DNA of 23,131 nt from Fen-999 sp964530115 (GTDB taxonomy: Bacteria > Pseudomonadota > Gammaproteobacteria > Burkholderiales > Rhodocyclaceae): assembly GCA_964530115.1 (NCBI GenBank), contig CAZGYD010000179.1, forward strand, positions 1-23,131, written 5' to 3'. Made by a program: the position numbers and the translations under genes. Shown piece by piece: positions 8,699 through 14,747 of the stretch. The first letter of the stretch is position 1, and the number at the start of each line of letters is the position of its first letter. The notes under the pieces are model-generated. The model was not told where the DNA came from, ran no database searches, and saw nothing but the letters and a program-made list of their open reading frames with translations.

Positions 8699-8725
8699 CA
8701 AACTCAGTCGTGGTAATACGCCAGC
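8699..8725 (+). repeat. 27-bp hairpin word, copy 3
   Basis: It matches copy 5 at 23 of 27 positions. Stem CGTG (8709-8712) pairs with TACG (8717-8720) around GTAA, with one G-T wobble. It spans the stop codon of cbpM. Confidence 0.7.
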
Positions 8726-9006
8726 CGGGCGCGCAAGGCTTCGATTTCCTCTTCCAGGTCGGCGACCAGCGCCGCCAGTTCCGGCACGGCATCGAAATCG
8801 CGTTCGAGCGCACGGATGCGCCGGGCGCGGCGCACCACGGCGGCCGGAAGCCGCCAGACGCCGGCGGAGCATTCGGCCTGCGCGAACAACCCGGCCTCGA
8901 GCCGGGCGACGAGCCACTGCGGTTCGACGGCGCAGGCGGCGGCCACCTCCTCGATCGTCAGCCGCGCATCGTCGATCAGGGTGGCGATCAGCACGTCGTC
9001 GTTCAT
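8704..9006 (-). CDS. cbpM: CbpM-type chaperone modulator
   Basis: The protein is 100 aa, the usual size for CbpM, the MerR-like small protein that binds and modulates the DnaJ-type chaperone CbpA. Features are an N-terminal winged-helix-like region (LTIEEVAAACAVEPQWLVARLEAGL), a VWRLPAAVVRRARRIRAL segment, and a C-terminal heptad-like helix rich in Glu and Leu (LAALVADLEEEIEAL). The start overlaps the cbpA stop as ATGA, the expected coupling for this pair. Its stop codon lies inside one copy of the 27-bp hairpin word (8699-8725), so the last residues LAYYHD are encoded by that repeat. Confidence 0.88.
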   Translation of the reverse strand: MNDDVLIATLIDDARLTIEEVAAACAVEPQWLVARLEAGLFAQAECSAGVWRLPAAVVRRARRIRALERDFDAVPELAALVADLEEEIEALRARLAYYHD

Positions 9007-9944
9007 GAGGGCTTCCTCGGGTCGAAGGCGAATTCGCGGGCCATCGTCTCGTAGAGCTCGCGGGCGCGGGGCGTGTCCGCGGGCGGGACGACGATGACGA
9101 GATCGAGCAGCAGGTCGCCCGGCGGCTCGGAGGGCAGGCCCTTGCCGCGCACGCGCAACTGCTGGCCGCCGCGGGCGCCGGGCGGAATGCGCACCTTGAG
9201 CGGACCCGCCGGCGTATCGACGGGCACGATCGCGCCGAGCGCCGCCTCCCAGGGCGCGAGGGGGAGGGCCATGACGACGTCCCGGCCCTCGGCGCGCAGC
9301 CGTGGATCGGCGCGGAAATGGACCTCGAGCAACAGGTCGCCCGGTGGCCCGCCGGCGAATCCCGGCGACCCCTGGCCGGCCAGCCGGATGATCTGGCCCG
9401 CGCGCACGCCGCGCGGGATCTTGACGTTCAGCGTGCGCTCGTCGAGCGTCAGCCGGCCGCGCTCGTCCAGGCGCGGCACGCGCAGCGTGATCTGGCGCGT
9501 CGCCCCGGTGAAGCTGTCGGCGATGTCGAGGATCACCTTGGCGTGATGGTCCTCGCCGCGGGCACGCGCCCGGGCATGGTCGCGAAAGCCGTGTCCGCCG
9601 CCGAAGCCGCCGAAGAGTTCGGCGAAGAAGTCCGAGAAATCCGCCGCCTCGTCAGCCGAGAAACCCCGCCCGGAAAACTCGAAGCCGGCGTCCCAATCGG
9701 GCGGCGGCCGGAACTCCTGGCCGGCGCGGTAACCCTGACGGAGCCGGTCGTAGGCCGCGCGCTTCTCCGGATCGGAAAGCACGGCGTTGGCCTCGTTGAT
9801 CTCCTTCATCCGCGCTTCGGCGTCCGGCTCCTTCGAGACATCGGGGTGGTACTTGCGCGCCAGCCTGCGGAAGGCCTTGCGGATCTCATCCTGCGTCGCC
9901 CCGGGCGCGACGCCGAGCACGCCGTAGTAGTCCTTGAATTCCAT
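9003..9944 (-). CDS. cbpA: Curved-DNA-binding-type DnaJ co-chaperone
   Basis: The protein is 313 aa. The N-terminal J domain (about 5-70) has the HPD motif at 33-35 that stimulates DnaK ATPase. A Gly/Phe-rich linker follows (about 90-125), then two C-terminal substrate-binding domains (TRQITLRVPRLDERGRL, GDLLLEVHFRADP, GDLLLDLVIVVPP). There is no cysteine zinc finger, which separates CbpA from DnaJ. It overlaps cbpM. A heat-shock-like promoter sits immediately upstream and there is no Shine-Dalgarno, so the transcript may start at the ATG. Confidence 0.95.
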   Translation of the reverse strand: MEFKDYYGVLGVAPGATQDEIRKAFRRLARKYHPDVSKEPDAEARMKEINEANAVLSDPEKRAAYDRLRQGYRAGQEFRPPPDWDAGFEFSGRGFSADEAADFSDFFAELFGGFGGGHGFRDHARARARGEDHHAKVILDIADSFTGATRQITLRVPRLDERGRLTLDERTLNVKIPRGVRAGQIIRLAGQGSPGFAGGPPGDLLLEVHFRADPRLRAEGRDVVMALPLAPWEAALGAIVPVDTPAGPLKVRIPPGARGGQQLRVRGKGLPSEPPGDLLLDLVIVVPPADTPRARELYETMAREFAFDPRKPS

Positions 9945-9951
9945 GGAACGG

Positions 9952-9980
9952 ATTTTGGGGCGGCCGCGGCGAACGTCAAG
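9952..9980 (-). promoter_or_regulatory. Sigma-32-like promoter for cbpA
   Basis: On the minus strand CTTGACG (9980-9974) is followed after 13 bases by CCCCAAAAT (9960-9952). This resembles the heat-shock consensus CTTGAA, 13-15 bases, CCCCATnT. A sigma-70 reading is also possible (TTGACG, 16 bases, CAAAAT). Only 7 bases separate the -10 box from the cbpA ATG, which puts the predicted start of transcription at or beside the start codon. Confidence 0.55.
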
Positions 9981-9998
9981 CGGAGGGTGGCCGGCGCC

Positions 9999-11057
9999 TC
10001 ACAGCACGGCGTTGAATACGTAGCCCACGAGCAGGATGCCCGCCGCGACGACAGCGACGAAGGTGGCGATCAGGCGCGGCTTCAGGACCTTGCGCAGGAT
10101 GATCATCTCCGGCGCGGAGAGAGCGATCACCGCCATCATGAACGCGAGCACGGTGCCGAGCGACGCACCCTTGCCGATCAGCGCCTCGACGACCGGAAGG
10201 ATGCCGGCGGCGTTGGTGTACATCGGCACGCCGAGCAGCACGGCGGCGGGCACCGACCACCACGGCGCGTCCCGGCCCATGATCGAGGCCATGAAATCCT
10301 GCGGCACGTAGCCGTGGATGCCGGCGCCGAGCGCGATGCCGGCGAGAATGTAGGGCCAGACCTTGCCGACGATCGTCCGGACGTGATCCGCGCCCGCCTG
10401 AAATCGCTCGACCCAGTTCATGTCGACGCCATTGACGGCCTGCGCCTCGCCGGCATGGATGGCGCGCACCCAGTCCTCGAGATGACGCTCCATCTCCAGC
10501 TTGCCGATGACGAAGCCGGCGACGATGGCCACGGCCAGGCCGAGACCGAGGTACATCGCCGCCACTTTCCAGCCGAACATGCCGAACAGCAGTGCCAGCG
10601 CCACCTCATTGACCATCGGCGCGGAGATCAGGAAGGAGAAGGTGACGCCCATCGGCACGCCGGCCGAGAGGAAGCCGATGAACAGCGGTACCGCCGAGCA
10701 GGAGCAGAAGGGCGTGACGATGCCCAGACTGGCCGCGAGCACGTTGCCGACGCCGACCCGCCTGCCGGAGAGCAGGGCGCGGGTACGCTCCGGCGAGAAG
10801 AAGGTCTGGATCACGCCCATGACGAAAACGACGCCGACCAGAAGCAGCAGCACCTTGGGCGTGTCGTAGACGAAGAAATGCACGGCCTCGGCGAAATGCG
10901 TGCCGCGTTCGAGGCCGGCGGCCCCGACGACGAGATCGGCAAAGGGGGCAAGCAGGCTGTAGGCGGCGATCCAGGCCGCGGCCGCCATGGCGAGAAACGC
11001 CAGCCAGCCCGTGAAACTCAGCCGTCGTAAGACGCCGGCGGTGGAGGTTCCATTCAT
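9999..11057 (-). CDS. Membrane permease of the UPF0718/DUF318 (ArsP-like) family
   Basis: The protein is 352 aa with about eight hydrophobic segments. The signature TPFCSCSAVPLFIGFLSAG (about 115-133, C118 and C120) and the later ISAPMVNEVAL are typical of this permease family, which includes ArsP, an exporter of trivalent organoarsenicals. It is the last gene of the ars operon and follows the mini-thioredoxin by 11 bp, a pairing seen in other metal-resistance loci. The start has AAGGG nearby. One copy of the 27-bp word (11013-11039) encodes residues 7-15. A substrate among arsenicals or other soft metals is inferred from context only. Confidence 0.85.
   Translation of the reverse strand: MNGTSTAGVLRRLSFTGWLAFLAMAAAAWIAAYSLLAPFADLVVGAAGLERGTHFAEAVHFFVYDTPKVLLLLVGVVFVMGVIQTFFSPERTRALLSGRRVGVGNVLAASLGIVTPFCSCSAVPLFIGFLSAGVPMGVTFSFLISAPMVNEVALALLFGMFGWKVAAMYLGLGLAVAIVAGFVIGKLEMERHLEDWVRAIHAGEAQAVNGVDMNWVERFQAGADHVRTIVGKVWPYILAGIALGAGIHGYVPQDFMASIMGRDAPWWSVPAAVLLGVPMYTNAAGILPVVEALIGKGASLGTVLAFMMAVIALSAPEMIILRKVLKPRLIATFVAVVAAGILLVGYVFNAVL
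11013..11039 (+). repeat. 27-bp hairpin word, copy 4
   Basis: It matches copy 5 at 25 of 27 positions. The two differences are the two partners of one stem base pair: CGTC (11023-11026) pairs with GACG (11031-11034) around GTAA. It encodes residues 7-15 of the permease. Confidence 0.8.
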
Positions 11058-11068
11058 TCGCCGCCCTT

Positions 11069-11305
11069 TCAGCCGGCCAGCCAGCCGTCGATCTTCTCGC
11101 GGCTCGGGATGCCGCCGGCATGCACCACCCTGCCGTCGACGACGACACCCGGCGTACTCATCACGCCGTAGCTCATGATCTCCTTGAGATCTTCGACCTT
11201 TTCGAGCCGGACCGGCACGCCTCGGGCGGCGGCGATCTCCTCGATCAGCGCGTAGGTGGTCTTGCAGTTGGCACAGCCGGTGCCGAGAACTTTGATGATT
11301 TTCAT
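11069..11305 (-). CDS. Redox-active disulfide mini-thioredoxin (TM0996/MTH895-like)
   Basis: The protein is 78 aa and starts MKIIKVLGTGCANCKTT. C11 and C14 form the CxxC active site, and the cis-proline stretch MSTPGVVVDG follows (about 49-58). These small single-domain thioredoxin-fold proteins often sit beside DUF318 permeases and arsenic genes. A role in reducing arsenate reductase or handling the permease substrate is plausible but inferred. GAGGAG lies 7 nt upstream of the ATG, which supports the start. The gene begins one base after the stop of the CDF transporter gene. Confidence 0.9.
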   Translation of the reverse strand: MKIIKVLGTGCANCKTTYALIEEIAAARGVPVRLEKVEDLKEIMSYGVMSTPGVVVDGRVVHAGGIPSREKIDGWLAG

Positions 11306-11306
11306 T

Positions 11307-12230
11307 TCATTGCTCCTCGATGAATCGGTTTCCCCGCAGCAGCGGCGCCCAGCCCAGTGGCTCCGCCTGGAAAGTCGCATGATCGATGCCGTGCTCCGCC
11401 GCGATACGGCGCAAGCCTTCGAGGGTCGCCGGCCAGCCGGCCATCTCGCCCACGCGCACGTGCGCCGTCAGCGCCAGCCGTTCGCCGGACAACGACCAGA
11501 CATGCAGGTCATGCACATCGGCGACCCCCGGCACGGCGGCCAGTTCGCGGCCGAGTACGGCCAGGTCGATCGCGAACGGCACGCCGTCGAGCAGCGCGTG
11601 CAAGGCATCGCGCAGCAGGCGCAGGCTCGCGGCGAGCACGAGGCCGCCGATGAGCAGCGACAACAGGGGATCGATCGGCGTCCAGCCGGTCGCCCAGACG
11701 ACGACGCCGGCGGCGATCGCCGCCACCGAACCGAGGGCGTCGCCGAGCACGTGCAGGAAGGCGCCCCGGACGTTGAGATTCTCCTGGCCGCGCGAAAGCA
11801 GCCAGGCGACGAACAGGTTGACGGCCAGGCCGAGGATGGCGACCGTGCTCACCAACGCGCCGTCGATCGCCCGCGGAGAAACGAAGCGCGACCAGGCCTC
11901 GAAGCCGATGCCGAAGACCACGGCCAGCATCGCCAGCGCATTGACGAGCGCCGCGAGGAGCTCGACGCGGCCCAGGCCGTAGCTGTGCCTCGGTGACGGC
12001 GGGCGCGCGGCGGCCCAAGCGGCGATGAGCGCCAGGCCGAGCGCGGCACCATCGGTGAACATGTGGCCGGCATCGGCGAGCAGGGCCAGCGAACCGCCGC
12101 GCCAGCCGGCGAGCGCCTCGACGAGGGCGAAAGCCCAGGTCAGCAGGAGCGCGACGAGCAGCCGGCGGGATGTCCGGGAAGCGGCGCCCACGGCAAAGTG
12201 GTCATGCCCGGCGATGCCCATCGCGCTCAC
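11307..12230 (-). CDS. CDF-family cation efflux protein (CzcD/ZitB-like)
   Basis: The protein is 307 aa with six predicted membrane segments and a C-terminal cytoplasmic domain (about 215-295). The zinc-type site is intact, with H56 and D60 in GHMFTD, and H160 and D164 in LHVLGD. The family exchanges Zn2+, Co2+ or Cd2+ for protons at the inner membrane. The GTG start overlaps the TGA of the preceding gene (GTGA). An ATG three codons later is an alternative, and neither has a strong ribosome site. Its place inside an ars operon suggests a mixed metal-resistance transcription unit. Confidence 0.93.
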   Translation of the reverse strand: MSAMGIAGHDHFAVGAASRTSRRLLVALLLTWAFALVEALAGWRGGSLALLADAGHMFTDGAALGLALIAAWAAARPPSPRHSYGLGRVELLAALVNALAMLAVVFGIGFEAWSRFVSPRAIDGALVSTVAILGLAVNLFVAWLLSRGQENLNVRGAFLHVLGDALGSVAAIAAGVVVWATGWTPIDPLLSLLIGGLVLAASLRLLRDALHALLDGVPFAIDLAVLGRELAAVPGVADVHDLHVWSLSGERLALTAHVRVGEMAGWPATLEGLRRIAAEHGIDHATFQAEPLGWAPLLRGNRFIEEQ

Positions 12231-12823
12231 GAACCGAGCCTCAGGATGCGCCGCGCACCGTTGAGCACGACGAATCCGATCACGGCGCCGATGATCAGGT
12301 CAGGCAGATTCGAGCCGGACCACGCGACGAGGGCGCCGGCAACGATCACCCCGAGGTTCGCCAGCACGTCGTTGGTCGAGAAGATCCAGCTCGCCTTCAT
12401 GTGCGCGCCACCATCGCGGTGGCGCGCCAGCAGGGCGAGACACGTGACGTTGGCCGCCAGTGCCAGCGACGCGATGGCGATCATTGGCGGCGGCTCGGGT
12501 TCGCTGCCGAACACGGCGCGCCGCGCCACCTCGGCGAGCGCGCCGAGGGCGAGCGCCAGCTGGAACCAGCCCGACAGACGCGCCGCCCGGGCCTGATGGC
12601 GGACATCCCGGCCGACCGCGTAAAGCGCGAGGCCGTAGACCGCGGCATCGGCGAACATGTCGAGCGAATCGGCGATGAGGCCCGTCGATTCGGCGAGCCA
12701 GCCGGCGACGATCTCGACGAAGAACATCACGGCATTGATGCCGAGCAGCAAGCGCAGCGTCTTCGCTTCCGCCCTGGCCGCGGCCGCCGCGCAGCCGCAG
12801 CCGGCAGCACTGCAGTCAGCCAT
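12227..12823 (-). CDS. Short CDF-like cation transporter without the C-terminal domain
   Basis: The protein is 198 aa. It has a cysteine-bearing N-terminus (C4, C9, C11) and about six hydrophobic segments, and ends without the usual CDF cytoplasmic domain. The first metal site reads DSLDMFAD (D52, D55, D59) and the second SWIFSTND (D152), where zinc CDFs have a His four residues before the Asp. A family of such short cation transporters exists in proteobacteria, so this is probably not a truncation. The metal is unknown. It overlaps the acr3 end by 8 bp and is coupled to the full-length CDF gene by GTGA. Confidence 0.85.
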   Translation of the reverse strand: MADCSAAGCGCAAAAARAEAKTLRLLLGINAVMFFVEIVAGWLAESTGLIADSLDMFADAAVYGLALYAVGRDVRHQARAARLSGWFQLALALGALAEVARRAVFGSEPEPPPMIAIASLALAANVTCLALLARHRDGGAHMKASWIFSTNDVLANLGVIVAGALVAWSGSNLPDLIIGAVIGFVVLNGARRILRLGS

Positions 12824-13898
12824 TCACCCAACCCCTCCGCTCATACCAGCCCTTCGTCGAATTGACGACCTTGACCACCAGCAGCATCACCGGCACCTCG
12901 ATCAGCACGCCGACCACGGTGGCCAGTGCCGCACCCGACTCGAAACCGAACAGGCTGATGGCGGCGGCCACCGCCAGCTCGAAGAAGTTGGAGGCGCCGA
13001 TCAGCGCCGAGGGGCAGGCGACCTCATGCTTCTCGCCGACGGCGCGATTGAGCCAGTAGGCGAGCGCCGAATTGAAGAAGACCTGGATCAGGATGGGCAC
13101 GGCGAGCAGAGCGATGACCAACGGCTGGTCGATGATGGCCTTGCCCTGGAAGGCGAACAGCAGCACCAGCGTGGCGAGCAGCGCCGCGATCGACCACGGG
13201 CCGATCTTCGCCATGGCGGCGTCGAAATGGGCCTGCCCCTTGGCCAGCAGGGACCTGCGCCAGGCCTGCGCCAGCGCCAGCGGGATGACGATGTAGAGCA
13301 CGACCGACGTGACCAAGGTGTCCCAAGGCACGGTGATCGCCGAGATGCCGAGCAGCAGGCCGACGATGGGCGCGAAGGCGAAGACCATGATCGTGTCGTT
13401 CAGGGCCACCTGCGAGAGCGTGAACAACGGGTCACCGTTCGAGAGCCGGCTCCAGACGAAGACCATGGCCGTGCAGGGTGCGGCGGCGAGCAGAATCAGG
13501 CCGGCAACGTAGCTGTCGAGCTGCTCGGCGGGCAGAAGGGGAGCGAAGAGATTGCGCACGAACAGCCAGCCGAGGAAGGCCATCGAGAAGGGCTTCACCA
13601 GCCAGTTTACGAACAGCGTGACGCCGATGCCCTTCACATGCTGCTTCACTTCGTGCAATGCGCCGAAGTCCACCTTTACCAGCATGGGGATGATCATCAC
13701 CCAGATCAGCAGGCCGACCGGGACGTTGACGCGCGCGACCTCCATGCGGCCGAGCCACTGGAACGGACCGGGCAGCCACTGGCCTGCCGCGATGCCGGCA
13801 ACGATGCAGAGAAACACCCAGAGCGTCAGCCAGCGCTCGAAGAAACTCATGGGCGCCCCTGCGGCGGTCTTCACCGCGACTTCGCACTGTGTGGACAT
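12816..13898 (-). CDS. acr3: Arsenite efflux permease, ACR3 family
   Basis: The protein is 360 aa with about ten membrane segments. It exports arsenite across the inner membrane using the proton motive force. The signature APCTAMVFVWSRL holds C142, matching the essential Cys of ACR3 proteins, and ASNFFELAVAAAI holds E307, matching the essential Glu. The N-terminus MSTQCEVAVK fits bacterial ACR3. The start is 2 bp after the arsC stop. An internal ATG (residue 17, MSFFERW) is an alternative start. Confidence 0.96.
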   Translation of the reverse strand: MSTQCEVAVKTAAGAPMSFFERWLTLWVFLCIVAGIAAGQWLPGPFQWLGRMEVARVNVPVGLLIWVMIIPMLVKVDFGALHEVKQHVKGIGVTLFVNWLVKPFSMAFLGWLFVRNLFAPLLPAEQLDSYVAGLILLAAAPCTAMVFVWSRLSNGDPLFTLSQVALNDTIMVFAFAPIVGLLLGISAITVPWDTLVTSVVLYIVIPLALAQAWRRSLLAKGQAHFDAAMAKIGPWSIAALLATLVLLFAFQGKAIIDQPLVIALLAVPILIQVFFNSALAYWLNRAVGEKHEVACPSALIGASNFFELAVAAAISLFGFESGAALATVVGVLIEVPVMLLVVKVVNSTKGWYERRGWVNG

Positions 13899-13900
13899 GG

Positions 13901-14305
13901 TTACAGCCCCAGCGCCTCGCGCACGGCCGGCACGAGGCGCGCGCGGATGTCGTCGCGCACGGCGACGAAGCTTTCCAGCGGCTCGCCGTGCGGATCGTGG
14001 AAAGGCAGGTGGATCTTGGCCACCTGCCGCGGGAAGACCGGGCAGGCCTCCTTCGCGTTGTCGCAGACCGTGACCACGAGGTCAATGGCCTCGTCGATCA
14101 CCGCGTCGACGTCCTTGGGACGCAGCCCTTCGGTCGGCAGCCCAGCGAGGCGCAGCGCCTCGATGGCGCCGTCCGCCACCTTCGGCTGCGGCCGCGTGCC
14201 GGCCGACAGCGCGCGGATCTTTCCGGCGAGGTCGTGGTTGAGGATCGCCTCCGCCATTTGCGAGCGGCAGGAATTTCCGGTGCAGAGCACGAGCACGGTT
14301 TTCAT
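13901..14305 (-). CDS. arsC: Arsenate reductase, low-molecular-weight phosphatase fold
   Basis: The protein is 134 aa and reduces arsenate to arsenite for export by Acr3. The P-loop CTGNSCRS (C8 to R14) is the CX5R nucleophile motif. C81 in VTVCDNA and C88 in KEACPVFP provide the resolving cysteines of the thioredoxin-coupled type. HLPFHDP carries the acid Asp. The start has GGAG about 7 nt upstream and follows arsR by 12 bp. Confidence 0.96.
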   Translation of the reverse strand: MKTVLVLCTGNSCRSQMAEAILNHDLAGKIRALSAGTRPQPKVADGAIEALRLAGLPTEGLRPKDVDAVIDEAIDLVVTVCDNAKEACPVFPRQVAKIHLPFHDPHGEPLESFVAVRDDIRARLVPAVREALGL

Positions 14306-14317
14306 CGGGGGGCTCCT

Positions 14318-14665
14318 TCAAGCCGCACGGGAGCGGCGTTTGACGATGGTGTCTGCCTGCCGGGTCTTCGGCAGGCAGACACCGCCCCGGCAGCAGTTTT
14401 CGGTAAGGAAGGCGATCAACTCGTCCATCGCGGCGTAATCGGCCGTGTAGAAGATGAAGCGGCTTTCGTGGCGGGACAGCACCAAGCCCGCACGGACGAG
14501 TTGGGCGACATGAAAGGACAGCGTCGCCGGCGGCACGCCGACCGCCTCGGCGATCGCGCCGGCGTTCATGCCTTCGGGGCCGGCCTCGACGAGCAGGCGG
14601 AAGATCGCCAGCCGCGTTTCTTGGGCCAGCGCCGCGAGGGCCTGCGTCGCCTTGTCGATTTCCAT
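14318..14665 (-). CDS. arsR: Arsenite-responsive ArsR/SmtB-family repressor
   Basis: The protein is 115 aa. A winged-helix DNA-binding domain spans about 5-80 (QETRLAIFRLL, PPATLSFHVAQLVRAGLV as recognition helix). The C-terminal cysteines C91, C92 and C97 (ENCCRGGVC) match the spacing of the Acidithiobacillus ferrooxidans-type arsenite site rather than the classical helix site. It heads the ars operon and presumably represses its own promoter. The start has no real Shine-Dalgarno, and the -10 box is only 7 nt upstream, so translation may be leaderless. Confidence 0.95.
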   Translation of the reverse strand: MEIDKATQALAALAQETRLAIFRLLVEAGPEGMNAGAIAEAVGVPPATLSFHVAQLVRAGLVLSRHESRFIFYTADYAAMDELIAFLTENCCRGGVCLPKTRQADTIVKRRSRAA

Positions 14666-14672
14666 GGTTCCA

Positions 14673-14701
14673 ATAATATGGAAATATCGGCCGCCGTGCA
14701 A
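14673..14701 (-). promoter_or_regulatory. ars operon promoter with AT-rich candidate operator
   Basis: On the minus strand TTGCAC (14701-14696), a 17-bp spacer and TATTAT (14678-14673) form a good sigma-70 promoter. The spacer and -10 include an AT-rich stretch (ATATTTCCATATTAT) that stands out in this GC-rich DNA and is a reasonable ArsR binding site. It lies in the 82-bp gap after the fecR-like gene. Seven bases separate the -10 box from the arsR ATG. Confidence 0.75.
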
Positions 14702-14747
14702 CGGTGACGATACACGGGGACGATGCAAGGTCGAGGAGAAGCGACTA

